Source: G963667675 sp963667675 (GTDB taxonomy: Bacteria > Chloroflexota > Dehalococcoidia > Lucifugimonadales > UBA3495). From it: a DNA stretch of 64,000 bases. The position numbers and the translations under genes are program-made. Under the pieces are notes generated by a model. It searched no databases and was not told where the DNA came from. It was given only the letters and a program-made list of their open reading frames with translations. This document shows, one piece after another, positions 8,062 to 15,883 of this stretch. The DNA lies in contig OY763929.1 of NCBI GenBank assembly GCA_963667675.1, positions 2,356,001-2,420,000 on the forward strand, written 5' to 3'. Position 1 is the stretch's first letter. Every line of letters starts with the position of its first letter.

Positions 8062-8090
8062 TTGAAACCGCCCATCGGCGGTGGTATACT
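8062..8090 (+). promoter_or_regulatory. strong promoter of the nusA-infB operon
   Basis: TTGAAA (8062-8067), 17-base spacer, TATACT (8085-8090). The spacer itself holds an inverted repeat, ACCGCC (8067-8072) and GGCGGT (8077-8082) around CATC, a possible protein-binding site. Confidence 0.7.
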
Positions 8091-8115
8091 CACCTTGACA
8101 TAGTGGTTCCTTATT

Positions 8116-8140
8116 GAAAGCGGGGTTTTCCCGCTTTCTT
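8116..8140 (+). terminator. leader hairpin/terminator before nusA
   Basis: GAAAGCGGG (8116-8124) pairs perfectly with CCCGCTTTC (8130-8138) across a GTTTT loop and is followed by TTGTT. It lies downstream of the promoter, so it is a transcribed leader structure, similar in place to the attenuating leader described before rimP-nusA in other bacteria. Confidence 0.55.
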
Positions 8141-8188
8141 GTTAGTAGGCCCAGCGGCTCTAGACAAGTTGGTAAAGGGGGCTTGGCG

Positions 8189-9805
8189 GTGAAAAGCGAC
8201 TTTTTGATAGCGCTGACCCAACTGGCCGCAGAGCGCCACCTGCCCAGGGAGCAGGTGCTTCTGGCCATTGAAGTAGCCTTGGCTTCGGCTTTCAAAAAAG
8301 ACAACCCGGCCATGGCTCAAAACATTTCCGTCAAGCTCAATCCCAACACCGGGCAAGTGGGCGTTTACGCCCTGAAGACCGTCGTGGAAACCGTCGATGA
8401 CCCGGAGCGGGAGATTAGCCTTCCCGATGCCCAACTCGTCAAGAAGGGCGCAGCCATCGGAGACGACGTCGCGGCCGCTGAGCCTTTGCCCCACAACGCC
8501 AGCCGCATCGCTGCCCAGACTGCCAAGCAGGTCGTCCTGCAAAGGCTTCGGGAAGCCGAGCGGGAGTTGCTCTACCAGGAGTTCTTCCAACACCAGAACG
8601 ACATCGTTTCCGGCGTCATAGAGCAGACAGACTCCGGCCGCGCCATCATCGTGAACTTGGGTCGCGCCGAAGGCATCCTGCCCTATGAAGAGCAAGTGCC
8701 CACCGAACGCTACCGCAAGGGGCAGCGCACCAAGGTCTTCGTGCTCAACGTCCGCAACGGCGCCAAAGGGCCTGAGATCATCGTCTCCCGCAGTCACAAG
8801 GATATGCTCAGGCGGCTGTTCGAAATTGAAGTGCCCGAGGTCTACAACGGCATAGTTGAAATCAAAGCCATCGCCAGGGAGGCCGGCTTCCGCAGCAAGG
8901 TGGCGGTAAACGCCACCCAGCAAGGCATCGACCCGGTGGGGTCTTGCATAGGCATCAGGGGGAACCGCATCCAGAGCATCGTAAACGAGCTTCAAGGCGA
9001 GAAGATAGACGTCGTTTCGTGGGATACCGACCCCAAGGTGTTCATCTCCAAAGCCCTTAGCCCCTCTGAACCGGCCCACGTCGAGTTGGACGCCGAAGAA
9101 CAGACCGCCATCGTCGTCGTACCCGACAGGCAATTGTCTCTGGCCATAGGCAAGGAGGGACAGAACACCCGCCTTGCCGCCAGACTTACCGGCTGGCGGT
9201 TGGATATCAAAGGACTCACCGAGTGGGAAGACCTCCGTGAGGAACGCTTGAGGCAAGCTCAACAGGAGGCCGCGGCTGAACACGATGGCGCATCTGAGGC
9301 GGTCCTCAAGGCAGTTTCAGACGCCCCCGCCGAGGCCGCGGCTGAGATGCCGTCGGCCGTGGAAGAAGCCGCCGAGCCTGTAGTCGCTGAGGCCGTCGCG
9401 GTCGCAGACGTTGCGACAGAGGCCGGCGCTTCGGCTGAGGAGACGGCGGATGTTCTCGAAACTGCCGCCGAAGAGCAGGATGAAGACCAGATCCTGGAAG
9501 CCCTGATTAGAGAAGAAGAGGAAGCAGCCGGGGAAGCTGACGCAGAAGAGGAGACGGAGGCGGGCTTTAGCGTAGAAGACTTGGCAACGTTTACCTTGGA
9601 CGACATTGAGCAAGTCGACGACGACGGCGACGATGAAGAATTCAGCGTCGACCTGTTGCCCAACATAGACTTGGTCACTCCCGACGCCGGAAAAATCCGT
9701 TTCGCTGAAGACCTCGTCGAAGACGTCAGAGGCAGCGGGAGGAGAGAGCGCAAAGGCCGCCGGTCTGGGGCCGGGGGCCGGGGGGCTAGACGGGGTGGCC
9801 GCTAG
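8189..9805 (+). CDS. nusA: transcription termination/antitermination factor NusA
   Basis: A 538-residue NusA, counted from GTG 8189, which has GGGGG seven bases upstream; the further in-frame ATG at 8114 would place the start before the leader hairpin. NusA binds RNA polymerase and controls pausing, termination and antitermination. The N-terminal polymerase-binding domain (FLIALTQLAAERHLP) is followed by an S1 domain (about 110-180), then the KH1/KH2 pair with GIRGNRIQSIVNEL and LAIGKEGQNTRLAARLTGW. The last 170 residues are a strongly acidic Ala/Glu-rich tail ending in a basic Arg/Gly-rich tip. It heads an operon with ylxR, infB, rbfA and truB. No rimP gene precedes it, unlike the usual order. 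Confidence 0.95.
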   Translation: MKSDFLIALTQLAAERHLPREQVLLAIEVALASAFKKDNPAMAQNISVKLNPNTGQVGVYALKTVVETVDDPEREISLPDAQLVKKGAAIGDDVAAAEPLPHNASRIAAQTAKQVVLQRLREAERELLYQEFFQHQNDIVSGVIEQTDSGRAIIVNLGRAEGILPYEEQVPTERYRKGQRTKVFVLNVRNGAKGPEIIVSRSHKDMLRRLFEIEVPEVYNGIVEIKAIAREAGFRSKVAVNATQQGIDPVGSCIGIRGNRIQSIVNELQGEKIDVVSWDTDPKVFISKALSPSEPAHVELDAEEQTAIVVVPDRQLSLAIGKEGQNTRLAARLTGWRLDIKGLTEWEDLREERLRQAQQEAAAEHDGASEAVLKAVSDAPAEAAAEMPSAVEEAAEPVVAEAVAVADVATEAGASAEETADVLETAAEEQDEDQILEALIREEEEAAGEADAEEETEAGFSVEDLATFTLDDIEQVDDDGDDEEFSVDLLPNIDLVTPDAGKIRFAEDLVEDVRGSGRRERKGRRSGAGGRGARRGGR

Positions 9806-10136
9806 CCTGCAGCCAAGCGCCTTGCAGGGAAACGTCTCGACAACGGGACGCCGTGTTCCCCAGCGTAGTTGCGTCGCCTGTGGCAAGAAACTCCCCAAAC
9901 GCCACTTAGTCCGCATCGTACGCACACCCGAGGGCGCCGTGACCGTGGACCCAACCGGTAAAGCCGCCGGAAGGGGTGCCTATCTTTGCTGGTCGCCGTC
10001 TTGCTGGACCCGAGGCGTAAGCAAGGGCGGGCTGGAACGGGGCCTCAAGGTTGGCCTGTCGGCCCCAGACAAGACCCGCCTGTTGGCTTACTACGAAGAG
10101 ATAGCCCCCGGCCCGCTTGCAGGGGAAAATAAATGA
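9795..10136 (+). CDS. ylxR: YlxR family RNA-binding protein (RnpM)
   Basis: A 113-residue DUF448 protein. The core RRVPQRSCVACGKKLPKRHL followed by GRGAYLCWSPSCW is diagnostic: the first CxxC pair and the GRGAYLC motif form the RNA-binding surface. In Bacillus the homologue binds RNase P RNA. It sits in its conserved place between nusA and infB; its GTG start overlaps the nusA end by 11 bases and its TGA overlaps the infB ATG (ATGA at 10133-10136), so the three are translationally coupled. Confidence 0.9.
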   Translation: MAASLQPSALQGNVSTTGRRVPQRSCVACGKKLPKRHLVRIVRTPEGAVTVDPTGKAAGRGAYLCWSPSCWTRGVSKGGLERGLKVGLSAPDKTRLLAYYEEIAPGPLAGENK

Positions 10137-11977
10137 CTTCTGACCGTAGACAACCTGCCTCAGTTAAAGGACCGGAACGGCCTGCAAGAGCGGGCCGCAG
10201 GGCAGGCGAAGCGCGTAGATCCCCTCCCCGCACGTTGATGCTGCCCCCCACCCTCACCGTTCAACGGCTGGCGGAGTTAATCGACCAGAATCCCATTGAG
10301 GTCATCAAGCAATTGATGAGGAATGGGATCATGGCGGACATGAACCAGGTTATTGATTTCCAGGTTGCCACGCTGGTGGCTTCCGGATTGGGTATCAGGA
10401 CAGCCATGGTCGAGAGTTCAGAACCCGATGCTTCCGCCGCCCCTGTGTCTCAAGAGGAAGAAGACGAAGCCAACCTGGTTCCTCGTCCCCCTGTCGTGGC
10501 CATCTTGGGGCACGTTGACCACGGCAAAACGTCCCTGTTGGATACCATCCGCCGCACCCAGGTAGCCGACCGGGAAGTCGGCGGCATTACGCAACACATA
10601 GGCGCATACCAGATAGAGTATCAGGGCAACCCCATCACCTTCCTGGACACGCCGGGCCACGAAGCCTTCACCTCCATCAGGGCTCGCGGAGCCAAGGCGA
10701 CCGACATCGCCGTTCTGGTAGTAGCCGCCGACGACGGCATAATGCCCCAAACGCTGGAAGCCATTAACCATGCCAAGGCCGCCGAGGTCCCTTTGGTCGT
10801 AGCCATAAATAAGATGGACCTGCCCGGAGCCGACCCCGAGCGGGTTAAGCGCCAGCTTAGCGAACGCGAACTGCTGGTGGAAGATTGGGGCGGCGACACC
10901 ATTTCCGTAGATGTCTCCGCCCGCACCGGCGACGGCATCGACGATCTCCTGGAAAACCTCCTGGTCGTAGCCGAAGTTGCCCAACTCCAAGCCAATTGGG
11001 ACAAGCCGGGCCGCGGCGTGGTTATTGAAGCCAAGCTGGACCGCAAGCGCGGCGCCACCGCTACGGTGCTGGTCCAGGATGGCGTCGTCAACGTGGGAGA
11101 CTACGTCGTCGCCGGAAAGGCTTGGGGCCGGATAAAGGCAGTCATCGACGACCATGGCCGTTCAGTCAAGACCATTACTCCTGGCAGTCCGGGTGAAATC
11201 CTTGGCTTCAACCCGATTCCGGAAGCGGGCGACCAATTCGCCGTCGTATCCAACGAGCGGGCTGCTCGGGGAGTCATTGGAGATCGGGAGAAATATCAAT
11301 CCACCCAACAGGGCCAGGCCAGGGCGTTGACCTTGGACCAGGTGGTCAAACAGATTGACGCCGGGGACGTCAAGGAACTGAATCTCGTCCTCAAGGCCGA
11401 TGCCCAAGGCAGCGTCGAGGCCGTCCAGCAATCTCTGGAAAACATGGTGGAAGAAGATGCCACGGTCCGCATTCTCCATAGCGCCTGCGGCAACATCACC
11501 GAGTCCGACGTGATGCTGGCCAGCGCCTCCGATGCCATCGTCATCGGTTTCAACGTAGGAACGGAGACCGGCGCAGAGCGTTTAGCGGAACGGATGGGCC
11601 TGGAAATCCGCCACTACAACATCATTTATCAACTGATAGAGGACGTGGACTCGGCATTACGCGGGATACTGGACCCGGTATTCACCGACGTGGTCGTCGG
11701 CAGGGCGGAGATTAGGGAGCTTTTCCCGGCGCGACGCGGCGTCCAGATCGCCGGGTGCCGCGTCCTGGAAGGCCGCATAGCCCGGGGAGCCACTGTCCGG
11801 TTACTTAGGGATGGACAGGAAATTCACGAAACTACCATAGCCACGCTGCGTCATTTTCGTGACGAAGTGAATGAGATGACCGCCGGCACTGAATGCGGCA
11901 TAACCCTTCAAGGTTTCAACGACTTCCAAGAAGGGGACGTCCTGGAATCCCACCGCCGGGAACCGGGCCGTCAATAG
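10133..11977 (+). CDS. infB: translation initiation factor IF-2
   Basis: A 614-residue GTPase that places initiator tRNA on the 30S subunit. It is a short form: only about 110 residues precede the G domain, consisting of a basic stretch (residues 1-33) and a single N-terminal helical domain (TLTVQRLAELIDQNPIEVIK). The G1 motif GHVDHGKT is at 126-133, G3 DTPGHE and G4 NKMD follow, then the beta-barrel domains II and IV with VLEGRIARGATVRLLR. The start overlaps the ylxR stop. Confidence 0.97.
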   Translation: MTSDRRQPASVKGPERPARAGRRAGEARRSPPRTLMLPPTLTVQRLAELIDQNPIEVIKQLMRNGIMADMNQVIDFQVATLVASGLGIRTAMVESSEPDASAAPVSQEEEDEANLVPRPPVVAILGHVDHGKTSLLDTIRRTQVADREVGGITQHIGAYQIEYQGNPITFLDTPGHEAFTSIRARGAKATDIAVLVVAADDGIMPQTLEAINHAKAAEVPLVVAINKMDLPGADPERVKRQLSERELLVEDWGGDTISVDVSARTGDGIDDLLENLLVVAEVAQLQANWDKPGRGVVIEAKLDRKRGATATVLVQDGVVNVGDYVVAGKAWGRIKAVIDDHGRSVKTITPGSPGEILGFNPIPEAGDQFAVVSNERAARGVIGDREKYQSTQQGQARALTLDQVVKQIDAGDVKELNLVLKADAQGSVEAVQQSLENMVEEDATVRILHSACGNITESDVMLASASDAIVIGFNVGTETGAERLAERMGLEIRHYNIIYQLIEDVDSALRGILDPVFTDVVVGRAEIRELFPARRGVQIAGCRVLEGRIARGATVRLLRDGQEIHETTIATLRHFRDEVNEMTAGTECGITLQGFNDFQEGDVLESHRREPGRQ

Positions 11978-12041
11978 ACCGCTTTCAGACTACATAGGCT
12001 AGACCAACGGCCCCATTCACTCCTCACTCGGGGAGTTAGAT

Positions 12042-12461
12042 ATGTCCAGACGCATAGACCGCGTTAATGAACTGCTGCGCCAGGAAATCAGCCGGTTGCT
12101 TGCCCTGCAGATTAAAGACCCCCGGTTAAGGGGCGTAATCAGTATCACCCGCGTTTCGACGTCCAACGACCTGCGCGCCGCCCAGGTATTTCTCAGCGTC
12201 ATGGGTGACGAGACAACCAAACACTCCGCGTTAGATGGCATACGCTCCGCGGCCGCCTTTATGCGCCGGGAACTCCGTCGTCGTCTCACCCTGCGTTATA
12301 CCCCGTTCCTGACTTTTACTCTCGATGAGTCTTTAGAAGAAGCGGAACACATCTTGGGGATAATGGACCGCATACGGAATGACTACTCCCGGGACCTTGG
12401 TAGCCCAGCCGCCGGCGACCCCTACTCAGGCCCCCTGACCTCCCCCACCGGTCGCAGTTAA
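12042..12461 (+). CDS. rbfA: ribosome-binding factor A
   Basis: A 139-residue RbfA, a KH-type protein that assists maturation of the 16S 5' end in the 30S subunit. Typical start RIDRVNELLRQEISRLLALQIKDPRL and the later VSTSNDLRAAQVFLSVMG and RYTPFLTFTLDESLEEAEHI segments are present. It starts 65 bases behind infB and ends three bases before truB. The C-terminal 25 residues are Pro/Gly-rich and probably disordered. Confidence 0.95.
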   Translation: MSRRIDRVNELLRQEISRLLALQIKDPRLRGVISITRVSTSNDLRAAQVFLSVMGDETTKHSALDGIRSAAAFMRRELRRRLTLRYTPFLTFTLDESLEEAEHILGIMDRIRNDYSRDLGSPAAGDPYSGPLTSPTGRS

Positions 12462-12464
12462 GAC

Positions 12465-13427
12465 ATGCCCAAACGCAACAACAACGGCCCTCCCCCGGTA
12501 AACGGGTTCATAAACCTCTTCAAGCCCCCCGGTATTACCTCTATGGACGCCCTACGGAAAGTCAAGAGAATCACTGGACAACGCAAGGTAGGCCACGGCG
12601 GCACAATCGACCCTCTGGCCAGCGGCGTCTTGCCCATTTGCTTTGGCCAGGCGACCCGGCTCATGGACTTTGTCGTGGGGTCATCGAAACGATATGTCAT
12701 GGAGGTCAAGCTCGGCGTCGCCACAACCACCTTTGACGCCGAAGGCGAAGTGGTGGCAACCGGAGAACTCGATAACGTCACCCGGGAAATGGTCGACAGC
12801 GCCCTTCAGTCCTTCTTGGGACGCACCGAACAAGTCCCCCCTATGTACAGCGCGGTCAAGTTTCAGGGCCAGCGCCTGTACAAGCTGGCTCGCGCCGGCA
12901 TCGAGGTGGAACGAAAGGCGCGTCTCGTAGAAATTTATACCATCCAAGTCCTGGACTTTTCTCCTCCCAATCTTTCCCTTGATGTAGAGTGCGGCCAGGG
13001 CGCCTATATGCGCACCTTGGCCGCAGACTTGGGGGAACGTCTGGGATGCGGCGCCCACGTGGCGGAACTGGTCCGTTGTTCCTGCGGTGGTTTCCACAGC
13101 GAACAGTCGGTTACCTTGGAAGCCTTGGAAGAGGCCGGCGCCTCAAATTGGAAACAATTTCTAAAACCCATAGATTGGGTCTTGAAGGACTTGAGGAGCA
13201 TCTCAGTCGGCCGTCAGGCGGAAACCTATCTGCGCAACGGCCAGTCCGTTAACTTGAGCGGCCCGGTAGTCGACGCGGGCTATCTTGAGTCCTTCAGGGC
13301 GTACGGCAACGACGGGCGATTTCTGGCCTTGGTCCGGTTTGACCGTGCCGGCAACGCATGGCGGCCGTTGAAAGTCTTCCACACCGATGCCCCATCGCCC
13401 CTGGCTCCCAAGCCGTTGGGTACGTAA
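12465..13427 (+). CDS. truB: tRNA pseudouridine(55) synthase TruB
   Basis: A 320-residue enzyme that isomerises U55 in the T loop of tRNAs. The catalytic segment VGHGGTIDPLASGVLP places the nucleophile at D49; FINLFKPPGITS at the N-terminus and YMRTLAADLGERLGCGAHVAEL are further family marks. A C-terminal PUA-like domain follows (about 245-310). It is the last gene of the nusA operon. Confidence 0.96.
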   Translation: MPKRNNNGPPPVNGFINLFKPPGITSMDALRKVKRITGQRKVGHGGTIDPLASGVLPICFGQATRLMDFVVGSSKRYVMEVKLGVATTTFDAEGEVVATGELDNVTREMVDSALQSFLGRTEQVPPMYSAVKFQGQRLYKLARAGIEVERKARLVEIYTIQVLDFSPPNLSLDVECGQGAYMRTLAADLGERLGCGAHVAELVRCSCGGFHSEQSVTLEALEEAGASNWKQFLKPIDWVLKDLRSISVGRQAETYLRNGQSVNLSGPVVDAGYLESFRAYGNDGRFLALVRFDRAGNAWRPLKVFHTDAPSPLAPKPLGT

Positions 13428-13480
13428 TCCGCCCGCCCAGGGAATCCCAGGCAAAATCGCCAATTGCCTTTGAATACGCC

Positions 13481-13508
13481 TTGACAACGTCGCTCGTGCC
13501 TGTATATT
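13481..13508 (+). promoter_or_regulatory. promoter upstream of the DUF5679 gene
   Basis: TTGACA (13481-13486), 16-base spacer, TATATT (13503-13508). The gene starts nearly 200 bases further on, so the transcript would carry a long leader. Just after the -10 lies GATAACGATTATG, loosely like a Fur-type A/T-rich operator. Confidence 0.55.
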
Positions 13509-13705
13509 GATAACGATTATGTTTACCTGCGTTTCTGAGTCCGCTGGGCTGGGCGAACCGGCGGTGCGAAGAATCCGCCAGGGAATACCTCCGGGAACGT
13601 AATCCAAGCGTCAATACCGAGTGTTCACCGAGGGTGGCGGATCGCCGCCAGGCCGTCGCAACCCAGCTAGGCACAGTATGCCCAATCATGAATGGGGGTC
13701 AAGAA

Positions 13706-13846
13706 ATGGAGGCCTATTGTTTCAAGTGCCGCAGTAAGCGCGAGATATCCAGTCCACAGCAAGTAACGCTGAAGAACGGCCGGCCGGCCACCCAGGGCGT
13801 CTGTCCTATCTGTGGGACCAAGGTATTCCGCATAGGTAAGGCGTAG
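13706..13846 (+). CDS. DUF5679 small zinc-ribbon protein
   Basis: A 46-residue protein starting MEAYCFKCRSKREI with a second pair CPICGTKVFRIGKA, giving one four-cysteine zinc ribbon. Start at ATG 13706 is set by GGGGG seven bases upstream; an upstream in-frame ATG at 13634 lacks a ribosome-binding site and family support. The family resembles the zinc ribbons at the end of type IA topoisomerases and is common in Chloroflexota and related groups; function is unknown. It has its own promoter and is not part of the truB operon. Confidence 0.8.
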   Translation: MEAYCFKCRSKREISSPQQVTLKNGRPATQGVCPICGTKVFRIGKA

Positions 13847-13879
13847 TAGCCGTCGGTTGGCCAGTCCGCAGCTTGCGGA

Positions 13880-14575
13880 CTAAGACGGCCCGATCTTAGC
13901 TTGGGCAGTTAAAGCAGGTTCAAACCCCAGTCGGCCCAGCAGGGCCTGCGGATTTAGGACCAATACGGCGTGGCAATCTTCCTCAGAGAGGCCCGCGCCG
14001 GCAGCAACTTTCTGAGCCAGCGACGGAGTCAACAGGTCCCCAGGCTCATGTGCATCCGAGTCCAGCACCATTGACGCTTTGGCTCGAATGGCCGTCTTGG
14101 CCACGTGGCCGTTGGTTAAGCTGTGTCCCTTGCGGGCGGACAGTTCCAAGTACACACCATTCTCCGCGGCCAGTCTCGCCACTTCCAAGCTTATCAGACC
14201 GGGATGGGCGAGAACGTCCACTGAAGCAGACCTTACTGCCGCCTCATTAGTGCCGGGCTCTACAGGTTCCACTGCTGTCTCCCCATGAACGGCAACCAGC
14301 CTGGCGCCCAATCCCTTGGCCGTCCTGGCTATCAAATCTATATCTTCTTTGGGCACGTGGGTGATTTCCACCCCTGGCAGCGCCAGGATATCCCACCGTT
14401 CCGTCGCCATCGCGCAGTCTTTCACCAGCGTTTTGACTATCCCCTCAAGGTTTCCTGCACCAACGTGGTCGGTGACTGCCATAGCCTTATAGCCTCTATC
14501 CAGGGCTCGTCGAATCAACTCTATGGGAGACAACACGCCGTCGCTGAGAAAAGTGTGCGTGTGAAAATCGTACAT
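13880..14575 (-). CDS. PHP domain phosphoesterase, histidinol-phosphatase-like
   Basis: A 231-residue PHP-fold metal-dependent phosphoesterase. The metal ligands are visible as YDFHTHTFLSDG at the N-terminus, VTDHVG near residue 36, EITHV near 70, an AHPGL near 122 and SDAHEPGDLL near 190. It is a standalone single-domain protein of the size of bacterial nucleoside/histidinol phosphatase relatives; the substrate cannot be told. It lies downstream of lexA on the same strand, separated by 56 bases, so it may be cotranscribed with the SOS regulator. Confidence 0.85.
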   Translation of the reverse strand: MYDFHTHTFLSDGVLSPIELIRRALDRGYKAMAVTDHVGAGNLEGIVKTLVKDCAMATERWDILALPGVEITHVPKEDIDLIARTAKGLGARLVAVHGETAVEPVEPGTNEAAVRSASVDVLAHPGLISLEVARLAAENGVYLELSARKGHSLTNGHVAKTAIRAKASMVLDSDAHEPGDLLTPSLAQKVAAGAGLSEEDCHAVLVLNPQALLGRLGFEPALTAQAKIGPS

Positions 14576-14631
14576 GCGTTACCTCGACTCTGTTCGGCTC
14601 GCCGCAGTGAAGGGCGCCCGGTGGAGATTCC

Positions 14632-15285
14632 CTAACCCAGCTTCCGAATCACCGCCACGACCTTGCCCCGCACTTCCACGTTATTCGCCTGTCTGTAGAT
14701 GGGCTCCATCTGGCTGTTGGCCGGTTGCAACCGCACCATATCCCCTTCCAGATAGAACTTCTTCAGAGTGGCCTCTTCTTCCTGTTCCAGCCAGGCAACC
14801 ACCATGTCGCCGTTGTTCGCATCCTGTCCGGGCTTCACGATGACTACGTCGCCGTCGTCGATTAAGGCATCGATCATCGACGTGCCAGAGACCGCCAGGC
14901 CGAAAAGCCTGCCGTGCCGCCGCGGCAAGTCGGGCGACACTTCAACGTTATCGAACTCCCCGCTGGACTCTGCCTCCTCCAAGGAAAAAACCGGTATGGG
15001 GAGACCCGCTGCAATCCTGCCGACGATCTGCACCCGGGGGGCCGTTGACACTGGCTGCCCCCGCTCATCCAGCAATTCTATCCCACGCGCGACGTCAGGC
15101 CGGCGGTTCAAGTAGCCGTCTTGCCTGAGTTTGTGAAGATTGTAGTCTACGACCGATGTGGAACTGATATCGCAGGCCCGCTGGATGTCTCTGACCGTCG
15201 GAGGAATTCCGTTCTCTTCAATGAATTCATGGATGAAGTCCAATATTCGCTGTCGCCTGGCCGATAGTTTCTTCTTTGTAGCCAT
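14632..15285 (-). CDS. lexA: LexA repressor
   Basis: A 217-residue SOS repressor and self-cleaving protease. Start at ATG 15285 is supported by AGGAAAGGG just upstream; an in-frame start 36 bases earlier is less likely. The N-terminal winged helix (RQRILDFIHEFIEENGIPPTV) precedes the cleavage site A93-G94 in RIAAGLPIPVF, the catalytic Ser136 in VSGTSM and Lys175 in ATLKKFY. RecA filaments trigger its cleavage after DNA damage. A matching SOS box lies about 120 bases upstream, which fits autoregulation. Confidence 0.95.
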   Translation of the reverse strand: MATKKKLSARRQRILDFIHEFIEENGIPPTVRDIQRACDISSTSVVDYNLHKLRQDGYLNRRPDVARGIELLDERGQPVSTAPRVQIVGRIAAGLPIPVFSLEEAESSGEFDNVEVSPDLPRRHGRLFGLAVSGTSMIDALIDDGDVVIVKPGQDANNGDMVVAWLEQEEEATLKKFYLEGDMVRLQPANSQMEPIYRQANNVEVRGKVVAVIRKLG

Positions 15286-15403
15286 ACCCTTTCCTATCCA
15301 AGACCTCGTAATCTCGGTCACCGCTAAGCATCGCTGACGCGACCCATCTCAAGCCCTGCGCCTATAGCCGGGCATGACAGGCGTCCGACTCCAACAGTTA
15401 CCG

Positions 15404-15415
15404 GAACGTCTGTTC
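15404..15415. promoter_or_regulatory. SOS box (LexA operator)
   Basis: GAAC-GTCT-GTTC is an exact match to the GAAC-N4-GTTC core of the Gram-positive/Chloroflexota-type LexA operator. It lies in the 280-base gap between lexA and rpsT, upstream of lexA; the rest of that gap holds no gene. Confidence 0.75.
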
Positions 15416-15601
15416 TGCAATCAGGCTAGCAAGGAGGAACCTTAGGTGTCAATGGCCTTATGTCATCTCGTGGAGGGGTTTGCGGGCCAATCGCGGGCCG
15501 GCGGCGGACCCGATGAAGCCCTCGTCAGCCAAACGTGTGCCTCCGTGCCGCCCACTGGGAGGAGCGTCGACGGGAACTTTGCGGGTTGGGACTCGGAGAC
15601 G

Positions 15602-15859
15602 CTAGGGATTGCGGAGTCGGTTGAGTTTAGTAGCGATGCGGGACTTGCGCCTTGACGCGCTGTTCTTGTGCAATACGCCTTTGCGCACTGCCCGGTCCAG
15701 GATGCTGATGGCGCTTTGGACTGTTGATTCCGCAGCTTCAACGTCGCCACTCTCAACAGACGCCAGCGCCTTGTTTACTGCCGTTCTGGTGGCGGTCCGC
15801 ACACTGCCATTGCGCTGGTACCGCTTAATTGACTGACGGCTGGCCTTTTTTGCGGGCAA
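15602..15859 (-). CDS. rpsT: 30S ribosomal protein S20
   Basis: An 85-residue basic helical protein of the 30S body. The pattern PAKKASRQSIKRYQRN, AVNKALASVESGD and the C-terminal KNSASRRKSRIATKLNRL are those of bS20. The start codon is TTG at 15859, with AGGAGGAG placed correctly upstream. It follows gyrB by 24 bases on the same strand. Confidence 0.95.
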   Translation of the reverse strand: MPAKKASRQSIKRYQRNGSVRTATRTAVNKALASVESGDVEAAESTVQSAISILDRAVRKGVLHKNSASRRKSRIATKLNRLRNP

Positions 15860-15883
15860 ATTACTCCTCCTGGGTTCGCTTGG

